NCBI RefSeq assembly: GCF_026230105.1
Contig: NC_079480.1
Span: 28,810,488-28,874,487, forward strand
Reading direction: 5' to 3'
DNA from: Diorhabda sublineata
Taxonomy: Eukaryota > Arthropoda > Insecta > Coleoptera > Chrysomelidae
DNA length: 64,000 bases
In this document: positions 55,084 to 64,000 of the stretch, piece after piece
Layout: the number at the start of each line of letters is the position of its first letter
Position numbering within the stretch: the first letter of the stretch is position 1
Notes under the pieces: model-generated
Database searches by the model: none
Told to the model about the DNA's origin: nothing
The model's input: only the letters and a program-made list of their open reading frames with translations
Position numbers and translations under genes: made by a program

Positions 55084-55120
55084 TAACACGTGTCAATGCG
55101 TGTCAACACGACACGTGTTA
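55084..55120. other. Palindromic TAACACGTGTC...GACACGTGTTA
   Basis: Perfect 11-bp arms around a 15-bp spacer. Each arm contains the E-box CACGTG, and a third half-site GCGTGTC lies in the spacer. It is placed 180-230 bp beyond the start of the MADF gene and could be a subterminal site or end of the Harbinger element, or a bHLH site. Confidence 0.65.
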
Positions 55121-55635
55121 AAAATATGCCCTTAGCTTAAAATTCATTCAACCACCCCATACCACGGACATCGCTGCGGTAATTTCTGTTTATTTCCAAA
55201 ATTCACTCCATAGAATACATAAAATATAATTTCGTAACAAATACTAGAGCTGATTCTTTAAATAGTTTTGACTCGTTTGAGTAAATCATATATTACGAAT
55301 AGAAGCGATTGTAAACTACAGCAGTCTACGAAGGGAAGATGTAACTTGCAGTCAGCGCTTTCCAGGTATCTTTTAGGAAGCTTATGTAAATCGGCGTCTG
55401 TTTACAAAATTTAGGATCTAGTGATAGATAAATATAAAACTAATACTTTCTGATTATAGTATTTCGCTTTACTTCAGATTTTATATCTTTGATTCAATCA
55501 TGTAAAGCATAATTTAGTTGTACTTTAAATAGGATTCTGATTGAGCAAAATGGCCCACAATCCATCTTACGATATACAATTCATGGGTTGTATTATAGAT
55601 TTTTTATGCAAGAGAAGATTACCTATATAAAACTC
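55121..55635. other. No recognised gene
   Basis: Nothing assignable. Confidence 0.5.
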
Positions 55636-55639
55636 ATAG

Positions 55640-55990
55640 ATTTCGATTTGTTCTCCCACTCTTTCTCCCAGGATGTCTTCTCAATTACCCCGAGAGGAGG
55701 AGGAATAATACGTATAGTGGGGTGTCCTTTTTACTTTCGCATCTTAGTCAATGAGCATTTCATATGATTATCATCGTCTTGAGGTGTTTTGCCGTATACC
55801 AGTGACCAGTAATCCTGATGATTGGCCTGACTTATTTTGAGTTGGATAAGGCTGTCTTCCTATACCTAAGGTGACCCGCTGAAAAGGGTTTTGATGTGTC
55901 GCATGCTGGTTATTATTAGAAAGCTGTCTCTACCTCGTCTGTCTTTTAGACTTTTCACAAGTCAGTGATAATATCTTTTACTAAATCTTA
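55640..55990 (-). mobile_element. LINE C-terminal fragment, decayed
   Basis: Minus strand, near 55815-55690: R-I-T-G-H-W-Y-T-A-K-H-L-K-T-M-I, then L-R-C-E-S-K-K-D-T-P-L-Y-V-L-F. This resembles the terminal 'L-T-G-H-x-x-x-x-x-H-L-x-x-M-G-...-C-x-x-x-x-x-E-T-x-x-H-V-L' knuckle of jockey/R1-type LINEs. The block is less AT-rich than its flanks, as expected of former coding sequence. Cysteines are mostly lost and other blocks are unreadable, so the assignment is moderate. Confidence 0.48.
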
Positions 55991-58285
55991 GAAGTTATCC
56001 TAGCAGATGTAGAGGTTTGTTTCTGCGTTTTTGATTGATTACTCGTTCTTAACTGCAATTGTTCATATCTGTTAAAAAATGCGAATATTTCAATTGAATA
56101 TTGAGACAAATTCATTATCTAAAACAAAAGTTATGATATATTTATGGAAAACTCTGAACAAACCATCTATTTAGTGTGATAACAAGATAATAAATTTTTA
56201 TAAGAATATTACATCTTTAGCTTTTGTATAAAAAAATTGTATCGACCAGTAAAATACACTTTTGAAAGTTCAGCCAAATATATATTATGAATAATTGAAT
56301 TGCGAGGAGGTTTAGGAATGAGGAATTTGTGGTAAGAGCATTAGGCACAGTATAATGATAACTATTAGTAAAAATGGAGGTAATTAGATGACTATGATTT
56401 TTTAATATGATAAATAATGTAATCTACCAACATAAATCTGAACAGACCTTCGCGATGAATTGTAATAAACTTTTCACTGTTTCACTGTGTTTACAGTTCC
56501 ATTTTTCCATTAATCTACGTATCATAATCAAAATCGATCAGTATCGAAACAAAAATGAGAATTCTGAACGATAATTTATTGAACTAAAACCATTTCGCAT
56601 AAAATTTGCTTTTTATGAAATGACCAGATTCTGAAAAATAGACGAACGATGTGTAAGGATTCAAATTAAAATATACAAATTGCGAAAGTATGTCGCTATT
56701 CCAGATAGAATTGGAATGAAAAAACAATATCAAAATTATGAAATATATTGTACAAATTTTATCGGATCGGTACGAAACAATTTTTTCTAGCAAAATATCT
56801 TGGGATGTCTCTTATTTTTTTATAAATTTATAATTTAAAAGGAAAGATTTATGATTTCGCCATTAATTTATTCCATGGCTTTTCAAATGTTATTTGTTTT
56901 ATATAAAAAACCTCACAATTATTACAAGGAACTCAATTTATAATGTTTTTGATGTTGCACTACTAAAATATGTTGATGTCTAACTACAATTTCTCTTAAA
57001 CTAAAATCAATTCGTGAGTTGAGTTTCTAAACTATATTTACCAACATTTTAAGAAACCTGAACGCTATGATAAAATACTTTCCAGATCTGGAAATAGTTC
57101 CCCAATCTAAATAATTGAGCTAATAAATACTTTTTTTGATAAAATAGGAACCAGTCTTAACAAAAATTACTTCTATAATTTAGTTAGTGTAATGTTATCT
57201 TTAATGAACTTTCAGCAAGTGAATTTTTAATTAATATTTAAATATCTCTCGTGATCACTATTTTGCAATATCGTGTGCAAATTTCCAATGCCGGACCGAT
57301 GAAAATCAATTTGTTTTATGCGAAAACTCAGAAATTCAACTTCTACTCATTAATGACGCACGCTGCATGTATTGCACATAAACAGAAACATTAATATACT
57401 ATTCTTCTCAATCCATTTGAAATTTCAGTACGTAGTAGACTAGGAAGGATGGAGCATTATAAACTCAACGTTTTTATCTGAAAATGTGAAAATAGAAGTA
57501 AGTGTGCGGTTCTAATCAACATACGTATTTTGGTCTATTCAACAGAATATTAATAATATTAAAACTTCCGTAAAAACAGAGATATATTTTATTAGTTCCA
57601 GTAAATGTTTTTTAAGAGTATTCAATCATCAAATAATGTTATCATGTATGTTCGAAGATTAGATAAAATTTCCATCACAAAAACTTGAAGAGTTTATTGA
57701 CGTGAATATAATGGAGTGAATTAAACTAAATAATTGTTTTGAATTTCGAGAATACTTACTATCTTCTTTAAAGTGCATTAGAACATGTACAAGACTGAAT
57801 GGATATTTTGATTCAAGATATTTTTAACTAACATGTAAAACTTCCTGTAGACTAGTATCACATTTTTGTATTATGGAAACTCAGTTACATAATAATACCT
57901 ATAAAAAATTGTCGCTCCTTGAATTAGCATGAAATTGTCTGTCTTATAAGAAAAAAATAAATTTTTACAATTTTGAATTAATGTTTTAAGAATTTTTGTA
58001 TCGCTTGGTTAGTTAATGCCAGGTCATTTTTCATGGTTATCTACTATATTTTCAAATAGTTGTATTGTTTGTCCTATATAAAAAGATTCCAACTATTACA
58101 GGGAACTCTATACATAATCTTTTTTGTTTCTATTGTTATATCACAAAACTATTCTGTTTTCAAACTATGCGAAACATTTTGAGAAAAAATGGGCGTGAAA
58201 TGAATTAGATTTTCATCGTACTTTTATTAAGTTACACAAACAAATGTAATAACTTGACAAAAAAATCGCAGTGATATATTTTTCC
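55991..58285. other. No recognised gene (approx. 2.3 kb)
   Basis: AT-rich throughout with only one open frame above 60 codons (56584-56793, minus, no motif). Confidence 0.5.
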
Positions 58286-58289
58286 CAAG

Positions 58290-58370
58290 TGGTCGCCAGT
58301 ATCTAGTAAAATTTTGCTCTACTTTCTAACCAAGATTATCTGGGTTCAAATCTCCGGTCTAGATAACATC
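58290..58370 (+). repeat. tRNA-like sequence (B-box)
   Basis: CTGGGTTCAAATCTCCGG (58337-58354) has a T-arm-like B-box (GGTTCAAATC). It is preceded at anticodon-loop distance by TTTCTAACCAAGA and, further up, by a D-arm-like GTGGTCGCCAGTATCTAGT. A complete acceptor stem is not found. Most likely a tRNA-derived SINE head or tRNA pseudogene. Confidence 0.4.
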
Positions 58371-58576
58371 AAAGTAAGTAAATCTACATGTTACTCATCA
58401 GAGGCTAAGCCACCGATATTTTTTTGTTCAATTTAACTGCCATTAAAACAAGGATCACTCGTATCTATGGTAACTAGAGAGCAAAGTACTATTTTGTCTA
58501 TTATAGCCTTTCAACATTCAAATCTGTAGCAACTAGTGGGAACAATACAAGTAGAAGTGAGAAATCTCTATATTTC

Positions 58577-58765
58577 TGGCCGAGTGCAGCTTTATAGTTG
58601 AGAGGACCTAAATTCGAACTCTAGTTCTCAAACCTTCTTGTAGTCTACCTACATACTGCGCCTAAATGTGTCTGTTTCAGATGTTGAGTATCAAAATGAC
58701 CATTTGAACTTTGTTAACAGCTCTGTAGGCTATACGGCTGATAAGTCTTAACTAAGGACTTTTTT
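58577..58765 (+). mobile_element. tRNA-derived SINE-like element
   Basis: TGGCCGAGTGC (58577-58587) matches a polymerase III A-box and AAATTCGAACTC (58610-58621) a B-box, 34 bp apart. About 140 bp follow, ending in TGTAGGCTATACGGCTGATAAG, TCTTAACTAAGGAC and a T-rich tail (58760-58768). Layout (tRNA-like head, unrelated body, short simple tail) is that of a SINE. Target duplications were not identified. A second tRNA-like head 240 bp upstream suggests a dimer or two insertions. Confidence 0.42.
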
Positions 58766-58779
58766 TCCTTATGCATCAT

Positions 58780-61295
58780 AAGAATCTCTGTATTGGTGAT
58801 TCTGCTTCTTCAAGAAAGCAAATGGGCTTTTTTATTTTTTGAATGTGGCATTCGTAATCGTGATCTATTAACAATAATAAAAAATCATGGAAACCATGTC
58901 TCAACCTTAACAGTATGGTTTCTGTCATCATGTATATACCTCTACAAGCATATCTAAACTTTGTTTCTTTTGATGTAGAAATACACACAAATTGAAGATC
59001 AAAGATCTAATTTCTTTTATCTTCATTCCACTGATTTCCAAATACTATTTTCTTCTGTATTTGAATCCAGTATCATTTCCATACATTGTCATTTTTTTCT
59101 ACTAATTGAAATCATTTTTTCACTGTTATTTCCCAAAAAGTGAGTACATAGTATTTCTTTGGAATCCAAATCAGGTTTCCTTTTATGTACATTTCACTGA
59201 TTTCAGATAATTATCTTTCAATAATACGGTTCTATTTCAAGAAACGATAAAAAATTTGATTGTAGAGCCTGGACAATATATACCATTTCTCATATTTTGG
59301 GGTTACAAATTTCAATCCCCTGCCGACTTAATAGCAAAAACTTGAATTCGTATCTTACTAATACTAATATTTCACAATATATAGTATAATATGGGTAAAT
59401 CCGTTTTGACCACCCCTGAAGGTGCCTGGAAGCTCAACCCTTTCATAAAACTTATTTACTGACCTGTTTTCTGCAAGACTGGTCATTTTGTGGTCAAATA
59501 TTTGTACTAAAGGGATGAAAAAAGGATAGTGGATAGCGGAAAAGGGTTAAAAGAAATTATGTCAGATATAATGATGTTATTGTTATAACAATATAATCCC
59601 ATACACGTTTATTGACCTTTCCGGTTGAATATCTCATGTGAACTTACATTCAAAATGACTTCTAATTGTGTTTTCATAGTTACCGGAAGGATAGACATTT
59701 AGTTTTATTGAAAAACTCAATCCTAGATAAGTTTTTTTCTTTTTTTGAGTAACATAACTGAATAATATTTCGATTTTTGTAACTATTACTTTGAAACTAT
59801 TGAATGTAGCACTGATGATTATATTGAAAGGAAAGACTCAAAGATGCCGGCTTCTAATTAGGCAAATTTGGTAACGTAATATACCTAGAGGTCTACTATC
59901 AAGACAAATAATAAGATTTCAAATGAAATAATTATAATAACCAGGTTATTATGATACCTAAGAGAAAATCTTACTTTCTGTATATATTTCCGTAAACTCG
60001 TGTCATATCTAACTACATAATTGAGGAGATATCTTTGGCTATGAGGTTATGGAAAATATGTCTCCATTACCTTCATAGAAAAGTGGTGTACCATAAATTA
60101 TCGGTATAATTGTTTATAAAGAAAAGTCTTCCTTGTCTACTTTCCTTGTAAAAACGAATAATTTGCTTTCATCACTCTTTTGGATATCATCGTAAGCATC
60201 AATGTTACTAGTTGGTTATACAGAGATACTTTTTTAGTTCAATTATCAGTATTTATTAATGTATCAACGAAGCGGGTATTATCTACACATATTGTGCAAT
60301 ATTCTGGGGAATTTATATGTTTAACAGAGCATGATTTATTTGGGATGAAGTGGTGGTGTCAATAGTCCAATTTAGGTATAAATCTATGAAGATGATCTAT
60401 GAAAACAACTAATTCATGTAAATGTTAATCTATTCGATTTTACTTGTAAAATTCTGTTTCCTAGATATCACCTTTAAAAGGTGGTGACCGAAATTGAGTT
60501 TTTGTCTATATTTCAGTAATGCTAGAAACTTGAAATTCTGTAATTTTCAATGGCAAAGGACTTAACCAAGTGTATTTTTTCAATATTCTTGTTAAATTTC
60601 CAGCATTCATTATGATTCATATTACATTTTACATCTTTATTATTTTCCATTCAATTTATTAAACTTTTTAAGGTTGATATTTCGGATTGGCTGTGAAAAT
60701 TTTGTTATAGGAAAAACTCATATTAATTTTATACCAGCAATCATTTCCTCAATTTTGTCGCATGAACTTAAAAGACTCTGTAGAATTAATTAGTGTGACC
60801 TGGAAATGTAAGTTAATTATTTGAGTTTCCTCTGAAATTATTTTACCGAAACTAAGAATATATCTGTCGAAAAATATTACTGCATTCAACAATAGATTGT
60901 TGAAAATGAAATTTTCTTTCTATTTTCGGAAACCTGCGTTATTAATGCTCATACATGCGTCAGTTGTCGACAAGGTTCCAGTGATGGAAATTGTTTCTTA
61001 TATATTGAGATAACTACGTGGTTAATTGAAGATTACTATAATTCTTTGCAAGTATGGTGTCATATGTTTCCTATTTTTGAAGTACTCTTAATAAAAATGA
61101 TGGATTAGAAATTCTAAACACGAGTGCATTAGATTCCAGGTGAAATATAAAGTCACAAATTTTGCATGAAAGAAAAAGGTACAAAACTCAAAGTGAACTA
61201 AGAAAGTGGGTGAGATGTCGATCATAGCTTTGCAAACCTCTCCATTTTCTGGTATGTTGGAATGTTTGTTGCAGATACCTAGTTTGCGTTCTAAT
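58780..61295. other. No recognised gene (approx. 2.5 kb)
   Basis: AT-rich; open stretches 58776-58988 (minus) and 60180-60365 (plus) carry no recognisable motif. Confidence 0.5.
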
Positions 61296-61299
61296 GAAG

Positions 61300-62060
61300 C
61301 TAAGAAACTTTTGTCAACAATCTTTTTTATTTTTCAACATAATCTTCTTTCATGTCTATAATTTTTCAAGCGAACTTCTCACCAAAATAGGAATTTACGT
61401 ATGCGACAATGTCTTACAAAAATATATTTCCTGGAAGTTAAGATATTATGTTCGGAAACAGAAAAGTCACTGGTGACCAGATCTAGGGAATACGATGAAG
61501 GTTCAAACAATTCGAAGTACAACTCGTGAATTTTTGCCATAGCGATCACCGAAGTGTGAGGAAGTGGATTGTTATGATGCTGAAATAATTTCTTTATTTC
61601 CAAATGTGGTCTCGTTTCGCAATTTTTCTCTTCATCAAGCAATGATCGTAATACTCTCTCAATATTTTTTAACCTTTGTGAAGATAGTTGACGTATTCTA
61701 TGACTATATAAAAAAACCGGTCATTTTTCGATCCGATGGAAACGTCTTTTCATTTTTCCGAGCAGATTCGCCCTTTTCAATCCAATGTCTCAACTGCTTT
61801 TTAATTTTAGGAGTGCAGTAATGGATTCGATTTTGATCTACATGAATGCGCCTTTGACCGATAGTTAGTAAACGTGGCATCCAACACATGATAGCTTACA
61901 TACATATATTTCTTCAGTCAGTATATAGCGAATGCATTATTTTGATATGCTGAATGTTTTTATCTCCATAACCTTTGGCCATCTAGTACCATTTGGTGAA
62001 CTTTTCCAATGATATCGGTGGGTACCTCAATTTTGGCAGTCCCGAAACCTGTTGGTCACT
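61300..62060 (-). mobile_element. Mariner transposase remnant
   Basis: Minus strand downward: E-V-P-T-D-I-I-G-K-V-H-Q-M-V-L-D-G-Q-R-L (62025-61966) is the HTH linker, then R-Y-I-L-T-E. M-C-W-M-P-R-L-L-T-I-G-Q follows (61889-61854; 'W-V-P-R-L-L-T-x-x-Q-K'). R-I-H-Y-C-T-P-K-I-K-K-Q, W-I-E-K-G-E-S and K-T-F-P-S-D-R-K-M (61830-61725) come from just after the first catalytic D, which is deleted with about 20 codons. HHNNPLPHTSVIAMAKIHEL (61585-61526) is the second block, where D-N-A has become N-N-P. E-P-S-S-Y-S-L-D-L and V-T-S-D-F come next, with the third catalytic region recognisable. The tail reads D-M-K-E-D-Y-V-E-K (near 61360-61335). Inactive. Confidence 0.85.
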
Positions 62061-63680
62061 CTAGGTGATACGGCCACGTTGGAATTTAGTTACCAATAAT
62101 TTTTAAAATATATAACCCAACTTTTATTGATAAGTGCTTACTTCAGGTTGAGACGGTAACTTCAAACAACTCTTGTAAATGAGGGATTACTTTCTGGTTG
62201 CCAAATATAGAATGTGACCAATAACCTAATACGAGTTGATTTAAATTTTCTCGAAAGCGTCATTATTAGTAATAATTAATATGTAAAAATAATTCCGAAC
62301 ATTTCAATCTCCAATATATTATTCTTTGCTTGGCACATTATTTTCCTTTTTTACCAGCGCGTGCTGCAAAGCTACAGTTTATAGGATGTCTACAAATAAG
62401 GAAAATTAAAACTACAGAAAAATCGAGTAACATATATTGGAGTCAACTATTTCTTTTTGTCACCCCATTTCTGTTTAGTTTCCACAGCGCGTCTTCTGCA
62501 ACCGTTTTTAGTTAATTTGTATGGTAAAGTCCCTTTCCTTTCTTCTTATCACGAGAAACGTGATTATATTAATTGCATATTATGCAACGTTATTTTCCTA
62601 CTTTGTTGCAAATAGAAACCATTAGGTACGGAGGAATTAACTAGTTGTTATATCATTTACTGATAATACATTACCTTTTATCATTTAAGTACGTTACAAA
62701 AAATAATAGTATCTCGAATTACTTTGAAAATAGATAAGAACTTTTTTGGTATATAATGGAAGAATATGCAGTACAGCTTTTAAATTTTGAGGCTCTTATT
62801 GGAAACCATTTTATTCCTTTTCGTATTTTGTATAAATTATAAATCGCAACTATTCAATAAAATCAAATATTTTTTGAAAAGATAACATTTTTAACGATAA
62901 TTATCTGCTTTGTTTTTACTTTTTCAATCTTATTGTCCGCAAATAGATTGATACCCTCATGAGTTTTATTAAAAATTATAATTTTAAATTATTTTGTCAC
63001 AAAATAATGTTGTCAAAACAGATGCTTGTTCAGTTGCCTCTATAATGTTGTATACGCAATTCTATTGATTTAGTTTGATGTTTTGTAGTTTCTTTCCCGC
63101 CTATCTTTCATATCAAAGTATCTTGATAAATGAAATACTAAAACAATTTGAAAATATTTTATATTTTTACTAATTAATCCAACAATATACGTAGAATAAT
63201 TTGAAACTCTGGATGTTGATGCTTTTCCTTGAATACATTGTCTACTAAGAATCTAACTTAAACCAAAATATGGCGACAGACAAAAATTGCAAATATACTG
63301 AGTGCTCCGGGACCTGATGCAAAAAAATCGGGATTTAGTAGATAACGTGAAAATAATGCTATGACTTAAAAAATATTCTCATACAATTTTAGTTATATTT
63401 ATATACTTATATTTGATTACTCCAGAAACTACTGAATCTGGACCTCATTATATACACTTAATGTATAAAGTTTTCATATTAGTATGAAGGCTATTCTGTA
63501 TATTTGAGATGTCACAAAATAAGTGATGTTAAGGCTGACAATATTGCATGTTTAAAAGTATTAGAAATACTTCAGGCTGCTTAACATGATACAAGACAAC
63601 GCGCAAGAAATTGCATGCAATTTTAAGACCAATATATTGTATGTTTTGATAATAGTTTAAAAATGATAATAACAAAGCTA
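62061..63680. other. No recognised gene
   Basis: AT-rich; frame 62330-62515 unsupported. Nothing assignable. Confidence 0.5.
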
Positions 63681-63689
63681 AGTAAACAA

Positions 63690-64000
63690 GAAAAAAGTAG
63701 TCAGTATATCGCTGGCAATAATTATATCTGCTTCTACCTTGCTTATGGTTTCTGATGGACAGAAAAGAGCACCCAGCCGATGGTGGGACAGGCCCTGGTT
63801 AGATAGATGAGAAAAAATGCAAAAATTGGTTGAGAATGGATAAAGAAACATTTGAAAGGAAAACATGATATAATTAAGAAATCCTTGGCGAGAGACGTAA
63901 TATCAGCAGATCAGAGACTCATTTCTACCTAGTGCACGCAAAAAAAGTGGTATCTAACCGATATTGGTGTGAGATCTTGCATGAAACAATTACCTGAACC
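63690..64000 (+). mobile_element. PIF/Harbinger transposase, N-terminal remnant running off the window
   Basis: Plus-strand reading I-I-S-A-S-T-L-L-M-V-S-D-G-Q-K-R, then A-P-S-R-W-W-D-R-P-W-L-D-R (63723-63805), matches the N-terminus of ALP1-like Harbinger nucleases with the 'R-R-W-W-V-R-P-W-L' block. Farther on, K-S-L-A-R-D-V-I-S-A-D-Q-R-L-I-S-T (63881-63931) matches 'x-x-x-M-R-x-A-I-S-x-E-x-R-L-x-x-T'. Stops interrupt between and after the blocks. The W-W-x-R-P-W form differs from the W-V-H-P-I-N form at 54.3 kb, so two lineages are present. The catalytic DDE region, if present, lies outside the window. Confidence 0.7.

Noticed and set aside
1..64000. CRISPR array, bacterial operon or viral genome
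   Set aside because: No regularly spaced short repeats with unique spacers, no Shine-Dalgarno-led gene series, and no long viral reading frames; all evidence is for insect nuclear DNA.

Overview
The window is AT-rich eukaryotic nuclear DNA, almost certainly from an insect. The evidence is many decayed mariner, Tc1, RTE, jockey-like, Penelope, copia and PIF/Harbinger remnants, short interstitial (TTAGG)n telomere-type motifs, an arthropod TCAGT-type initiator, and no long open reading frame (the longest is 115 codons). I cannot name the species; a large repeat-rich genome such as a beetle or true bug would fit.

Host genes are barely represented. Two candidate first coding exons point outward from the middle of the window. 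One is on the minus strand at 4438-4380, with TATA-like and TCAGT-like signals upstream and a GTATGT donor. The other is on the plus strand at 39496-39532, behind a CpG-rich stretch at 38935-39290 and followed by a GTAAGG donor. If both are real, 1-4379 and 39533-64000 are largely intronic and the middle is intergenic. I could not place any downstream exon.

Most recognisable sequence is transposon debris. It includes a jockey-like LINE 3' end (2.2-3.1 kb), RTE-like reverse transcriptase remnants (7.7-8.4, 14.3-15.6 and 21.1-22.2 kb) and LINE RNase H/zinc-knuckle tails (28.0-28.8, 52.1-52.3 and 55.6-56.0 kb). There are mariner copies of at least three kinds (19.2, 22.5-23.7, 26.1-26.9, 30.7, 35.5-36.0, 43.6-44.3, 49.2-50.1 and 61.3-62.1 kb) and Tc1-like copies (17.7-18.4 and 29.6-30.1 kb). 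There is also a Penelope GIY-YIG domain (45.2-45.6 kb), copia RT and RNase H scraps (50.4 and 46.4 kb), and PIF/Harbinger remnants (54.3-54.9 kb with a convergent MADF gene, and 63.7 kb to the edge).

The less expected items are these: (1) a 1046-bp non-coding foldback element at 24501-25546 with an exact 8-bp target duplication and an internal third copy of its own terminus, interrupted by telomere-like TTAGG units; (2) two hammerhead-ribozyme-like repeats at 17.4 and 51.7 kb, the second with an antisense partner; (3) two remnants (5.9-6.8 and 36.9-37.5 kb) of an unnamed multi-copy arthropod protein family; (4) a 147-bp tandem satellite at 12.4-13.05 kb; (5) an approx. 90-bp inverted repeat at 15.6/16.5 kb enclosing an 83-codon membrane-peptide ORF. 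No CRISPR, prokaryotic operon, rRNA or convincing intact tRNA gene is visible.
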